Positions 29,981 to 41,556 of a stretch of 64,000 bases of DNA are shown here, in pieces. Made by a program: the position numbers and the translations under genes. This stretch comes from Parietichytrium sp. I65-24A (lineage: Eukaryota > Sar > Bigyra > Thraustochytrida > Thraustochytriidae). The notes below the pieces were generated by a model, which did no database searches, had not been told where the DNA came from, and saw only the letters and a list, made by a program, of their open reading frames with translations. The stretch's first letter is position 1. Each line of letters starts with the position of its first letter. Location of the stretch: contig BLSF01000045.1 in the NCBI GenBank assembly GCA_012862575.1, positions 1-64,000 of the forward strand, in the 5' to 3' direction.

Positions 29981-31959
29981 TCTCCTCTCTTGATCAAGAA
30001 TACCTAAACCTCTGCACTCGAGCACCCACCGATCTAGATCCTCAGGCTCCTGTGCAAACTATGCAAACTTAAGCAAACTAACTCCTCTCCCGCCCTGTTC
30101 CTGCCAACAGCTCGTTTCTTAAAAATGCCTCCAATTCAACAACACTTTACCCTTTCCCCGCTCTTCGCTCATACGTTCACATGCACCACCGTCAAAGTAT
30201 GCAACGCGCAACTCGCAAATACTGAGCACTCCAGACCTGTCTGATTCTTAGAGTTACACATAATTAGTCTCTAAGACCAAATGGGTTTCGCAAGGTTGGT
30301 CCGTCCACCTGTGTATGTCCCGAGAGGAGGGGGGGACTGAAGCCACGCGAACAGAGGCAGGGGAGTGATGTGTTGTAGATGTTTGTCTTGGTTAATTCGC
30401 TGGGTGAGGTAATAGAAGCGCTAGATCGGACTAGAAATCCTTGAAATTCAGTTCTTTTGGATGGAACTGCGGGGCGAAGTCCCGCGATGAATTTCAGAAT
30501 TCAGGTGTAGTTTCTTTCTCTTCGTCGCAACGCAATGCCCCACCTGCCCCACCACTCCCACCACATGGCAAAACAATTGACTGTGAAAATAAAAAATCAA
30601 AAGCCTTCTTTGCTTTTACTTTCTTGTCATTGCAAATCTTTTCGTTCTTTTTCACATTTCGTTTGATTGAAATCAACTGAAATGAAATAAAAGCAACCGC
30701 AACAAGAATCTTCATTCACTCAGTGTCTCGAGACCTTGCACATTCACTCACGCCAAGCCTTCGTGCTCCCATTTAGGAATCAGTGGTCGACAGAGACAAC
30801 CTTAGGGTACTACATTGGTGCACCGGTACGCGCGTTTCTTTCCTGGCGGTGAATTACGAAATTCTAAAATTAGAATTAGAATTAGAAGAAGAAAACATAA
30901 GGACAAACAAGAAAGTGAAAACAAAGAAAATCCAATTTCCTTTGCTCTGCCAGTGCTGCCAATTGACTGTCCTCGAGTAACGCTCTGTAGTGATGGGTTA
31001 ACGTGGATTTGATCGGAAAACAAATGAAACAAAACGCTTCCGAGACTACCGAGACTACCGAGACTTCTGAGGTCGATCAGCCCATCTCGTTTTCAAAAGT
31101 GTACTAATTGATAATACTCGTGCAGTCTCCATTGCATGGACTGCATGATTGCATTGATTTGCCAGTGCAAGGATGATTGAACGACAAAGCGTTGCGCAGT
31201 TCAGAAAGTTGTGAAGGAGAACGAAAGATAGAAGAAAAGAAAGTTAAGAAAGTAAGTAAGAAAGGACAACTGTGTGGTTGTTCAAGACTGCTGCGAAACG
31301 TCAGGTGTACTACCATATCCTCTATCCATCGCTAGCTGTGACGTTTCTCCGCTCACCACATCCAAAAACGTTGCTCGGCACTCCTACCAATACACCTATC
31401 CACCGCACTACCCTCACCACCGCAGATTGCCGGATCTACTATCACTTTGCATAGTGCATCCTTACCGGCCCTCTCTTCTTTTCACATCACTACTACCCAG
31501 GTCTTAACGCCAATCAGCGAAGCCATTAGCAGATTCGGCGGCTGCTATGTTTTCCCCTAGCGAGAAAGATCACTCAAAAGCAAGCGCGCAGTCCGCGGGC
31601 GAGCAAACCCACAACCAACGGAACGCGAGTATTCGCTAGCAACGTAAGTGGTCCTGGTAGGACAGGGCGAATCGCGCTAAGAGCCAGGCGTAGGTGCGGG
31701 GGACGCGCGGTGGGACGGAAGGATGGAGGGGACTGTGGTGGGGAGGAGTGGCTGACTTGAAGTGTGTGTATGTGTATGTGAATGTGAATGTGAATGTGTG
31801 AATGTAAATGTGAATGTGTATGTGTTTGCGGTACTTTGTCGTCCGTGCGATCTTTTGGTGCATTTTGGTGTGGATGTATGGATGTATGGATGCATGGTGC
31901 GGGGAACGCGGAAATGGTCGACAGAGTTTGAAAGAAGGGCAAGTGGATAATTTGGAGAA
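29981..31959. other. Divergent intergenic region
   Basis: This 2-kb spacer holds the promoters of the hydrolase and cysteine synthase genes. It includes a near-palindrome CACCGGTA (30821-30828), GAGACTACC repeats (31041-31064), a CTA-rich block (about 31290-31520) and a (GTGAAT)n-type array. A 365-codon open frame on the minus strand (from 32733) is rejected as a shadow of cysteine synthase. Confidence 0.5.
31761..31826. repeat. Hexanucleotide-type microsatellite (TGTGAA/TGTGTA)n
   Basis: Degenerate tandem TGTGAA, TGTGTA and TGTAAA units; GGATGTAT repeats follow at 31870-31895. It lies 130-200 bp upstream of the cysteine synthase ATG. Confidence 0.9.
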
Positions 31960-33078
31960 ATGAAGCTGCAGAGTATGCTCAAGATGGGCGCGGCCGCGCA
32001 GGGAAGGAGGGCGTTCCATGCTGGACGGCGCTCGATGGGGCTGTACAACTCGATTTTGGACACGATCGGGAATACGCCAATTGTCAAGATCAATCACATC
32101 GCCCCAGAGGGTGTGGAGGTGTACGCGAAATGCGAGTTCTTCAACCCACTCTCCTCGGTCAAGGACAGGTTGGCAATCGGGGTCATCGAGGATGCAGAGC
32201 GCTCTGGAAAGCTCAAGCCAGGCATGACTGTTGTGGAGGCTACATCTGGAAACACCGGGATTGCCGTTGCAATGGTGTGCGCGGCCAAAGGCTACCCTTG
32301 TGTGATCACCATGGCGGAGCCTTTCAGCGTGGAGCGTCGTAGAATCATGCGCCAGCTTGGAGCCAAGGTTATCATCACCCCTGCCGCTGAGAAGGGAACT
32401 GGAATGGTGAAGAAGGCTCAGGAGCTTGCCAAGGCTCATGGATGGTTCTCCACCCGCCAGTTCGAAAACTCGGCAAACGCCGACTACCACGCCAAGACCA
32501 CTGGACCAGAGATCTTGAGAGCGTTCGGAGGCAAGCCAATTGACTACTTTGTCACCGGATACGGAACTGGAGGCACCTTGCAGGGGGTTGCGCGCGTGAT
32601 GAAGGCAGCATCCCCAAAGACCAAGATCGTGGTCTCCGAGCCAATGGGCGCTCCTCTTCTCTCCTCTGGACAGGAGCAGGAGCGTCAGGCAGATGGTAGC
32701 TCCGCAAAGACCCACCCTGCATTCAAGCCACACCCGATCCAGGGATGGACTCCAGACTTTATCTCTTTGCTTCTTGAGAACGCCAAGGGATTGTATGATG
32801 AAGTGTTGAAGGTCGATCCAGCTCGCGCTATTGAAGTTTCTCGCCTTCTTGCCCAGAAGGAGGGTATCTTCACGGGAATTTCAGGTGGAGCTGGGATGGC
32901 AACTGCTCTCGAGGTTGCATCAAAGGCTCCAAAGGGCTCCACCATTGTCACCATCCTTCCAGACACTGGTGAGCGTTACATGAGCACCCCTCTCTTCGAT
33001 GGCATTCTCGCAGACATGAACGAGGAGGAGCTCGCAATCTCTAAATCTACCCCAGGATTTCAGCTGGAACAAAAGTAA
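31960..33078 (+). CDS. Cysteine synthase (O-acetylserine sulfhydrylase), probably mitochondrial
   Basis: This 372-residue PLP enzyme makes cysteine from O-acetylserine and sulfide. Visible motifs are SSVKDRLA with the PLP Lys, the substrate loop TSGNTG, the phosphate-binding GTGGT and the FTGISGGAG region before PDTGERY. The first ~25 residues (basic, with RRAFHAGRR) precede the usual start LYNSILDTIGNTP and look like a mitochondrial targeting peptide. A ~20-residue polar insert lies near residue 240. Codon choice is strongly biased (Lys almost always AAG; many CCA and GGA), more than in the neighbours, suggesting high expression. ATG 31960 is in context GAAATGA. No C-terminal CBS domain is present, which argues against cystathionine beta-synthase. 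Confidence 0.95.
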   Translation: MKLQSMLKMGAAAQGRRAFHAGRRSMGLYNSILDTIGNTPIVKINHIAPEGVEVYAKCEFFNPLSSVKDRLAIGVIEDAERSGKLKPGMTVVEATSGNTGIAVAMVCAAKGYPCVITMAEPFSVERRRIMRQLGAKVIITPAAEKGTGMVKKAQELAKAHGWFSTRQFENSANADYHAKTTGPEILRAFGGKPIDYFVTGYGTGGTLQGVARVMKAASPKTKIVVSEPMGAPLLSSGQEQERQADGSSAKTHPAFKPHPIQGWTPDFISLLLENAKGLYDEVLKVDPARAIEVSRLLAQKEGIFTGISGGAGMATALEVASKAPKGSTIVTILPDTGERYMSTPLFDGILADMNEEELAISKSTPGFQLEQK

Positions 33079-33577
33079 ATGCCGTGTTTTTGTTTTGTTT
33101 TTGCTTCCACTTGCTTGTTTTTTTGGTTGTGACTGCAAAATGGTTGCTTCGTTTGGTCACCCCCTCGCTGTTTACAATTGAAGAGTATCATGTATCCTTC
33201 CAAAGAACATAATTGGCACGCAAAGGCAGTTACAACAGACCGTTCAAGGACGCGTTTTCTTTTTCTTTTTTTACCTCGAAGGTCAGTAGTTTCCATGTGC
33301 TATTTGATTTTTCCGATTCCTCCCAGGAATTACGCGGCAGTAGTCAAGTGGTGCCAGCAGGACACTTTTGGGCAGTCCTGGGGCAAGGAGGAGCGCATAG
33401 ACTACAAAGGGCAAACTGTTCTTCCCGCCACTCACGACTCCCGGAAGCTATCAATCAATTGGTATAAAAATTCCTCATTTTTGTTGTTATCTACTAGCTC
33501 TCGAAAATAATAGTACAAGCAAAACGGTGGCACCAACAGATGCAGGCCTTCTCTAACTGTAAATTGGAAGGAAATCA
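33079..33577. other. Convergent intergenic stretch
   Basis: This is the space between the cysteine synthase and SulP stops. It is T-rich near 33085-33125 and 33260-33275. No gene is visible. Confidence 0.4.
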
Positions 33578-36500
33578 TCAACGGTCTTTGTAGCTCTGTA
33601 AATCGCACACAGTCAAAGACAGCGATTTCGTCATACACTGCAGAAGTCCAAGAGCCAATTTGGGATGCTTGGATTGCAACTCTTCGAGTCGAGCTCTTGA
33701 GATGAAAAATACCGCCGAGTCCTCAGTCGCTACTGCGGAAAACTGCCGCGCTTCCTCCAGAGTGAAGTGAATGTCCCCAAAGATGCATCCATAACGAGCA
33801 CGCTGGATAAGTCTGCCGTCCTGCAACAGACGCTGCTTGGCAGTCTTGTTCGAGCGAGTCCAGTACGCCCCGGTGTGCTTGTTAAGATACATGTCAGGGC
33901 TTGGAGGAATGAAGAGAGAGATCTCTCCAACCATGACGACAAAGATTTTATCCGCTGGGTCTCCAAGCTTGAACACATGGTCTCCCTCCCGAAAACGCAT
34001 AAGGCCAAAGTATTCCGGAAGCCTCTGGTATTCTCCGAGATCTGGATCGTCCATTGAAATTTGGAACGACTGGTCGATCCCGAAAAATTCCACCAGGATG
34101 CGCCGAAGCCAAACCATGCTCGTCGGCTCTGAGCGTAAAGTATGGACAACACTATTTGGGCTTCCGTCGCTGTTTAGCGCGAAAGGAATGTCTGGCATCT
34201 CTGGGGCATCTTGATGGCTTCTCGGCGAAATGCTGAGCATCGAGGTAGCACCAGTTGCCATCATCTTGGGGGATCCGCGCCCCTGCATTCCCACCGAGTT
34301 CAAAAGCTGATTTTCGACCCACTCCAAGCCGTCTGGAAGATCCTCAAAGACCTTGCAATTGTCCGCAGGGTCTTTGGGCTGCACAACGTGATTAGCTACG
34401 AGAAGATCCTCGAACTCGGGCCGCAGGGACGTAAACACAATGGTGATGTCGCGCATGATTGCAATCTGCTTCATCCGCATCAGGCCTGTGGAAATGGCAG
34501 TTGCGTCCATACCTGTCACTCGAGTAAAGTCCAGCACTATGAACCGGATAGGCTGGAGCTCGAGAGGCTCATCTGACCATGAGCTGTGACGCCTCATTGG
34601 AGAGACCGATCCGGAGGCTGAACGGGTCGAGAGACCAGCAGCATCGGCGCCGCTGGGGGGAATGGCCACTGTCGCACCAAACTCGGCCCCCGTGCCTCTT
34701 TGGCCATCTCCCAGCAGCGGCTGGGATTCCTCTTTTTTCCCGCGGCCACCAGGCATGATCGATTTGACCATATTTGTTGCACGAGCAATCATGGAAGGAG
34801 ACGAGGACTTACAATCCGCTTCGCGATTCGTTGACTTGGGCTGAGAGTTTGCAGACTCCGCCTCCCTCGCGCTACGGTCCCGCTCCTCCACCAAGAGCTG
34901 AAGCTTTTTTACTATCTGGACCGAGCTTCCGAAAAACAAGAATCCGTGCAAGTCAAACCGTGCTACCTGTGGCTGAAGCCTGTCCAGCAGCCTTCTGCGG
35001 TCAAAGTCTCGAATGACATTTGACTTTGTTTTGCTGATGCGCTCGATGTGAGTTACGCTCGAATAAGCAACAATAAAGTTGAAGATTGCCATGCCGATGC
35101 CGGCAAAGATGCCCAGCATTAGGTCGTTCGTGAAAGTGATGATCAAAAATGTTCCCATCAGAACGAGGTACTCCTTTCGCGAAACCTTGTATCTCACCTC
35201 CACTAGCCACTCGGCAAGCAGGTCAAATGCAATAAAGACAAGTGTCGCGGCGAAAAAGTACAGCGGGACAAACTCCATCACGTTGTACGGACAGACAAAG
35301 AGGCCAAGCTCAAAAATGATCACGACAAGGCCGACCAGCCTAGAATCGGTATTGGTGCGGTATGTGAAAATTGTTTGCGAGAAGATGTAGCTTCCCGTGT
35401 ACCCAAACGTGCAGCCGCTGACGATGTTCGATAAACCGACCGTACAAAGCTCGTGGTTGATGTCCAGCTCTTTTCCCATATCCATCTCAATTGCAACGAC
35501 GTCGAGGCAGGACGAGAAGGACACGACGAAGACCATGGACACCCACGTAACCACTTGCTTTGGAATAACGGACCAATCCACATTGTGAATATCGACCAGC
35601 TCCCAGACCTCCCAAAAGGGCCCAGCGGTGGCATTCGCGCGCGGTTTCGATAGCCAGCCGAGATCTTGCGCCTCCTCAAGGCTCGTGCCTGTTACAAAGA
35701 GCACCACATAGAAACCAAGCGGGAGCAGCACAATGACCAGAGGGAGAGCATACCATGATCGCGCTTTCTTCGCAACGATGGCAAGGAGAGCGCCTCCGAC
35801 AAGGGCCGGTGCAACCAGCTCCAATGCTTTGCCATTCATGGCCTTGGAGAAGTCGGAAATACTGGACACATCCTCGCCAATGCTCAAGCCTACGCCAGCC
35901 TCCAAGCAAAAGAAGCCAATAAACGCTAGATACCCCCCAACAACGGGCATTGGCAAATAAGAGACTAGTTTGGCAAGTCGAAGTCGCCCGATAATGTAGA
36001 CTGCCACACCCAGCAAAGCCGTGGCAATACTGAGCGTGATAATCGTAGAAGGCACAATCATACTTTCTGATTTCGCATCTTTGGCGATGCCGGTCGCCAT
36101 GGTCGACAAGAAGATCAGTCCCGCGTCCTGCACCTGCCCGATGGAGAACGAGAGAGAGCTTTTGAGCGAAAACACTACCTGGTGTATCACACTTGAGAAA
36201 AGGACCAATTTGGCAAGCTCTGGCATGAACGGCTGAAAGAAATTAGCCCGAAAAATGATGGCAGCATAACCATACATGGCTGGAGCAGAGAGGATTCTAG
36301 TCCCCGATCAAGAAAAGAAAGAAAAAGGCGTCGTCGTTTTAGTTGCTCGCCGTACTACCCGCCCTCTTCCGCCTCACCACCTTTCAACTTACGAGTTCAC
36401 CACTCCATAGATGACGGCTTCGATAATCTGCTGAGCCCCGCCTCCCCCTTGTCCGCCCTCGGGTCCGGCGCCGTTCATCGCGTGAAAGGCCTCGGACGAT

Positions 36501-36934
36501 GACGGCGTTGCAATTCTCGCAGGAAGTTGCAAACTGTCCAGCGACACCCCTCGGCTTGCTAGCATCGGCGGCGAGATGGGCGAGTTGAGCCCGAAGCCAT
36601 GATCCACCCGTCGAGGGGCGCCGATCCTGAACGACGGTGACCGCAGCCTAAGATCTGGCCTGAGCAGCCTTGAGAACAGCCAATCCGAGTTGGGCGACTC
36701 GCCGTCCTCATCATCGCCGGTCTGCAGCTTCGGGCGCACGAGCATCGATGCGCTTCTGCCGCGGTTATTCTGCGCTCCATCGGCCACCGCCTTGGCGAAC
36801 GCTCTCTGCGCCTCCAAATCTGGTCCTGAAGACGACCTGTTACGCTGGTGCGAGATCTTCTCAGGGTTGCTCTCCACGCGCCGCAGCGTGTGCCCGCCTT
36901 TCGGCTCGGCGGCCGCGACCTCCCACGGCTCCAT
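33578..36934 (-). CDS. SulP sulfate transporter with STAS and cyclic-nucleotide-binding domains (two exons)
   Basis: Exons are 36934-36393 and 36296-33578, with a 96-bp intron (36392-36297; GTAAGT donor, GGACTAG acceptor), giving 1086 residues. The acceptor is chosen because the nearer CAG at 36281 breaks the frame, while this one yields ILSAPAMYGYAAIIF, the usual first SulP helix. Order: disordered Ser-rich head (1-165), SulP core (about 175-590; SIGQVQDAGLIF, LPMPVVGGYLAFIG), STAS domain split by a ~130-residue Ser-rich insert (about 626-803; LDFTRVTGMDATA), and a cNMP-binding fold (about 945-1086). The phosphate-binding cassette FGDIHFTLEEARQF is degenerate. Similar SulP-STAS-cNMP proteins exist in fungi and stramenopiles, often on internal membranes. 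Sulfate as substrate is inferred from the family. Confidence 0.9.
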
Positions 36935-37861
36935 ATCACTCAGTCTATCCCCACCTCCTCGACTCGAGTCAACTCAAGTCAAGTCAAGTCAAGTCTGCCT
37001 TCCTTTCAAGTCTATTCTCTCTACTGCCCTGCTCTGCTCTGCTCGGCTGCGCCGCGACCTGTTGCCTTCGCCTTCGCGTTTTGCTTTGCCCAAACAGAAA
37101 GAGAGAAAGAGAGAAAGAGTGAGACAAGAGACAGACAGAGAGATGAGAGAGAAGGGCCGTCGTTGAGATTGTTGACAAGTTAGTTTCCATCAATCGATCT
37201 AATCGATCCATCAATCTCAATGGATTTTGATGGATACATAGGTTGATGGAGTGATTTGATAGATGGTGGGATGGGTTTGATAAAGTTTGAGTTTGATTGA
37301 GTGTGGATGGTTCAGTTGAATTCACTGCCAATCAATCAGTTTCAGTTTTGATTTACAGCGACCAGAGACTTGCGCGGTCTTTTGTTGCTGTTGTTGCTTT
37401 AGAATGATCTTCGGGACTCGGACGTATAGCTTCATTTCGGGGTGGTTGCTAGTTTTTGTAGCGCTCGGTCTACGCATGGCTAGCATGCGTGTGTGCCAAT
37501 GGGCGGCTGGCGGTTCACGGTGTTGATGGGACCTGTGCCTCGTTGAATGCTGCCTTGGCGGTAAGAACGGGATGATGTGCGTGGCTTTTTCGATGTTTGG
37601 CTTGCGAATCGGGGAATGCGAGGGCTGTGAGGGTTTCGCGTGGGTATATGGGAAGAGGAGAGCATGACAGTTGTGTGCAGCCACGCGACTGCGACTCATG
37701 GAAAGTCGTTGTGATGCTGTTCGACTTTATAGTCTACTGAGACCGATTCGGGCCTTGAGAAAAGTACCGCCTGAGAGGGATGGGCGTTCGTGAAGGGACG
37801 ATTCGTTATGCCGAGAGAAAGGATATGTGCTTTTCGTGGAATATCTATCTATACTACGCAT
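36935..37861. other. Intergenic region between two minus-strand genes
   Basis: This holds the SulP promoter side and the FBPase 3' side. It contains a (CAAGT)n run (36966-36994), AGAGAAAG repeats (37100-37145) and CAATC/ATCGAT-rich text (37190-37220). One ATG-started 125-codon frame (37699-37322, minus) is low in complexity and not accepted. Confidence 0.4.
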
Positions 37862-39295
37862 TTACTCGCTCTTTGCGTTCTCGAATTCTTGGAGCAAGAG
37901 ATCAACGTCGCGGGTGCATCCAAGAAAGATTGGAGTGCGCTGGTGGATGTTGGTTGGCTGAATGTCAAGAATCCGCTGTGTTCCACTGGTGCTCTTGCCT
38001 CCGGCCTGCTCCACGATGAGGGACATTGGGTTTGCCTCGTACAAGAGACCTGATCAAACAAAGGAAGAGCACGTCAGTATTGTGAGCGCAACATCTGCAC
38101 CCGTAACCACGGAGCTGTTTGTTGTGGCTCAAAAATTTCAACTTACGAAGCTTGCCGTCCTTGCTCTTGGTATCGTTTGGATACATGAAAATTCCTCCAT
38201 ACAGAAGGGTACGGTGGACATCACTCACCATGCTGCCCACGTAGCGCAGTGAATATGGTTTGTCCTGCTGCTTCACTTTCTCGACCTGATGCGCGAATTG
38301 TTGTGTTAGAGCGGAACACGGACCCCCGAGTTTGTTTCTATTGTTTCTATTCTTCAAGCAACTTACGAAATTTTTGACAGGTGGGTACCAGTACTGTGCG
38401 TTTCCTTCGTTGACCGAGTAGATGGTCTTTGGCTTCTCAGGAATCTTGACATCCTTCTGAGTGAGAAGGAATTCTCCAACACTTGGATCGTGGGTGAAGA
38501 CATGCACCCCTTCGCCGAAAGTGAGCACCATCTGTGTCGATGAGCCGTACATGCCTATGTTCCAATCACAAACGAACGTACAACAAGTGAGTCGCAAAGA
38601 GACTTGAATCATCAACTCCTCGGAAGCATTGTCCACTTACAGTATCCAGCCGCAGCAAGCTTGGTTCCTGGCTGAAGCACATCCTCGACGGTACCTTTGC
38701 TGTCGTGCTGCTTTTTGTAGATGCCAAAAATAGAGCCGACAGAAACATTGCAATCGATGTTGGACGACCCGTCAAGAGGGTCAAACACAACGCAGTATTT
38801 GCCAGAACCGCCCTCAAAGATAATTGGGTCCTCCACCTCTTCACTGACCAGAACGGAGCACTTGGTGCTGTAGCGAAGGGCGCTCACAAAATTGTCATGA
38901 GACAAGATATCGAGCTTCTTCACCTCCTCTCCTTGAACGTTAACGGACCCCTCAAGTCCATACTGTGTGCGATTCATAATTCGTGAGGTGAGCCAGGTCG
39001 CCACGCGCCAAACCCGATGTTGAAGCATACTTTACTTACCATGTTGAGGATACCAGCCTTGCGGACCGCAGTTGAGATGGCCTTGCAGGCCAAGGTCACC
39101 GAGGACATAAGGATGGTAAAGTCTCCAGTAGCTTCCTGTGCAGCAGGGAGCAGCAGAAATCGCGCAGAGCAAAACCGTCAGCACACGCACACACAAAGCG
39201 CAAGCCTGGCCTGGCTCTCCATTCTCTCAACTTACCTTGGTAAACTGCTGCTGATTCAGCAGGAAACCGGTGAGGGTGAGGCCATCGTGCTCCAT
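37862..39295 (-). CDS. Fructose-1,6-bisphosphatase, cytosolic type (six exons)
   Basis: Exons are 39295-39236, 39135-39040, 38962-38641, 38554-38367, 38285-38147 and 38049-37862. The five introns are 77-100 bp, all with GTAAGT donors and AG acceptors, and give 330 residues. FBPase hydrolyses fructose-1,6-bisphosphate to fructose-6-phosphate in gluconeogenesis. Motifs in order are LTLTGFLL and [11 protein letters not shown] (AMP-site region), [25 protein letters not shown], the metal site [21 protein letters not shown], the substrate region [20 protein letters not shown], and the C-terminal [12 protein letters not shown]. The Cys-bearing redox insert of plastid FBPases is absent, so this is the cytosolic, AMP-sensitive type by inference. 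No targeting peptide is visible. It is the most intron-rich gene here. Confidence 0.95.
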
Positions 39296-40908
39296 CTTGC
39301 TCGTTTCCTTCGTCAATCGCAGTCTATCGCCCCGCAACCAGAGTCCAAAATTTTCAGCCGCAGCGCAGCAGCGCCGTTTCGAACACGCACACAAATACCA
39401 GACAGCCACAGGTCAGTCTCCGTTTTTAGGCACAACCCGCACAACCGTCCCCGCCGACTCACCTCTTGATGCTTCCTCTCCGTTGATTTGCGCGGTTAGA
39501 TCAATGCAATGAAAGCCCCCACGAACGCGAGTGACTGAGTGCGTTTTCGATCTTTCTCTCTCTGTTCTCTGCGGATGTGTCTGCTGCCTCTCCGAGTGTG
39601 ACTGACCTTGTATGTCCTTGTAGTAATCGAAGCTGCGCTTATTGCACATTATTGCACATTATTGCACGCGTACTCAGTATCGATGAAGCTGGCAGTAGAA
39701 GTAAGCAAGTCAATCAATCTTGTCGTATCTTTCTCTTTCCCGCCATGTAACTTGTGTCATCTTTCCCTCTTGTATCCTCTTGTCCTCTTTCCCTCTTTCG
39801 CGCTTGGAACGGGTGAGGCCGCCGCCGCTTCTTACGTCCCAACGGCACTTGTCCTCATGGACAATGGACAATGAACAGAATTCAGAATAAACAATGGGCA
39901 ATGGCAACATGGACGATTTGGACGCATGGACACATCTCGTCCATTTCACATCATTTCGTCCGCGGACATTCAGAATTCAGAATTCAGAATTTGAGCAGGA
40001 AGACAAGCAAGTCTCGACGGAAGGAAGGACAATAACAGCCTTTCTCGCTCTCGATTTTGATTGACAGTGAGTCCTGGATCACAATGATCATTCTGTTTCA
40101 TTTTTGAAGATAGACTGACTCACTGTCAGTCAGTGAATGCGCCAGAGCTTCCACGGAGGAACGAGATGGAACGAGAGAGAAAAGATGAGAAAGGAAAACT
40201 TGCTTCGCTGGAAGTGAAATTTCCCCTCTACGCAAGCCAAATTCCCTGCACAGTAGCCCTCTCTACCCCAAACCCCACGAGTCCCCCTGCGTGCCGACAA
40301 AGAACAAAGAGCTGATCGCCGGGGTGGGCACTTCGAGTACTGCGAGAGAGTAGCGCGCTCCTAGTAGCAGCGGAACGAAATCTGAATAATCATAATCATC
40401 CCGCGATGTCCCGCGAGTGCTGTGAATCTGTGAGTAGCGGGTGGAATGAGTGTTTTCTTTTAAAGAGTGTTGGTTGTCATGAATATGCGCTGGAAATTTG
40501 AATGCTAAAGCTCGTCTTGTTGACTGGTAAATTGATAAATTGAAAAGCATTTTGCATAAATGAACTACTTCGGGATACTCTACCGTCCTCAGTGCCCTAT
40601 GACTATGTAAAGGCATCTTACCCTACGTGGTAGCCTCTGACTAGCCTATGCTACTTTCCCATTCATAGGCGTAATCATACCACCAAGGATAGTAGTGCAC
40701 CGACAGCGAGTACTGATAACCACACACAAAAGTCTTACCTACTCTTACCAAAGTACACAACAGTCTCAACCGTCTACTGGCTACACTAGCGTAAAATAAC
40801 ACCTAACTTAACGATTGCTTTTCACGTGTAAACTTTCACTTAAGAGCGGAAAGAGAGAGAGAGAGAGAGTGCACAAGAGCATACGCGAGTACACAAGAGC
40901 GCGGACTC

Positions 40909-40915
40909 TATAAAT
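40909..40915 (+). promoter_or_regulatory. TATA-like site upstream of AGPS
   Basis: TATAAAT lies 642 bp before the AGPS ATG, so it is the AGPS core promoter only if the 5' UTR is long or spliced. Weak. Confidence 0.2.
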
Positions 40916-40949
40916 CTTACTGATTACCGATTACTGATTACTGCGTACC

Positions 40950-40989
40950 GTGGAGTGTGGAGTGTGGAGTGTGGAGTGTGGAGTGTGGA
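40950..40989. repeat. Heptanucleotide microsatellite (GTGGAGT)n
   Basis: About 5.7 perfect tandem copies of GTGGAGT. Confidence 0.95.
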
Positions 40990-41146
40990 CGGCGGAGGTT
41001 CTTAGGAAGCCTCCCACGGGCAGTGTGAAGAAGCGATTGCGGGAGAGCAGGCAGTTTGAGAGCGGCGTCTATCTATCTATCTGTCCGTGCGTGGCAAGAC
41101 GGCGGGGTAGCCAGGATCTCTTGAGGGCGCCATTGTTTGTATTCTT

Positions 41147-41445
41147 GCTTTCTTTCTTGCTTGCATTCTTTCTTGCATTCTTTCTTGCTTGCATTCTTTC
41201 TTGCTTGCAATCTTGCTTTCTTTCTTGCTTGCATTCTTGCTTTCTTTCTTGCTTGCTTGCATTCTTGCTTTCTTTCTTTCTTGCTTGCTTGCATTCTTGC
41301 TTGCATTCTTTCTTGCTTGAATTCTTGCTTGCTTGCTTTCTCGCTTTCTTTCTTGCTTGCATTCTTGTCTTTCTTTCTTGCTTGCATTCTTTCTTGCTTG
41401 AATTCTTGCTTGCTTGCTTTCTCGCTTTCTTTCTTGCTTGCTTCT
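41147..41445. repeat. Compound tetranucleotide array (CTTT/CTTG/CATT)n
   Basis: About 300 bp of CTTT, CTTG and CATT units is grouped into higher-order blocks of ~20-28 bp. The strand is almost purely pyrimidine plus G, so it stays open in several frames on both strands. It ends about 110 bp before the AGPS start. Confidence 0.95.
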
Positions 41446-41556
41446 CCGCGGTGCCACGCGCGAAAGCAGCACTGTTGCGAAGAAATTTGTTGATCCACGT
41501 GGGCAGGCGCGATTGATAGATTGATAAGATAGGGAGGCATCAGAGAAGGGGAAGGG

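Larger units (their letters stand above)
39296..41556. other. Long divergent intergenic region with microsatellites
   Basis: This 2.26-kb spacer holds the FBPase and AGPS promoters. It contains an 11-bp triplication ATTATTGCACA-like (39638-39667), a CTA-rich block (about 40590-40830), a GA run (40853-40869), a TATA-like site (40909), a heptamer array and a ~300-bp CTTT/CTTG array. No gene is accepted; the long frames over the CTTT/CTTG array are repeat artefacts. Confidence 0.5.

Noticed and set aside
31636-32733. A 365-codon open frame on the minus strand over cysteine synthase
   Set aside because: It lies opposite a clear cysteine synthase and ends in a microsatellite-derived His/Thr/Ile run; third-position bias belongs to the plus-strand gene.
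36281-36392. The nearer CAG acceptor for the SulP intron
   Set aside because: It would shift the frame of exon 2; the CTAG acceptor at 36297 keeps it and restores a typical first SulP helix.
37322-37699. ATG-started 125-codon minus-strand frame between SulP and FBPase
   Set aside because: Low-complexity His/Pro/Gln-rich text with no domain and no coding-like periodicity; possible but unsupported.
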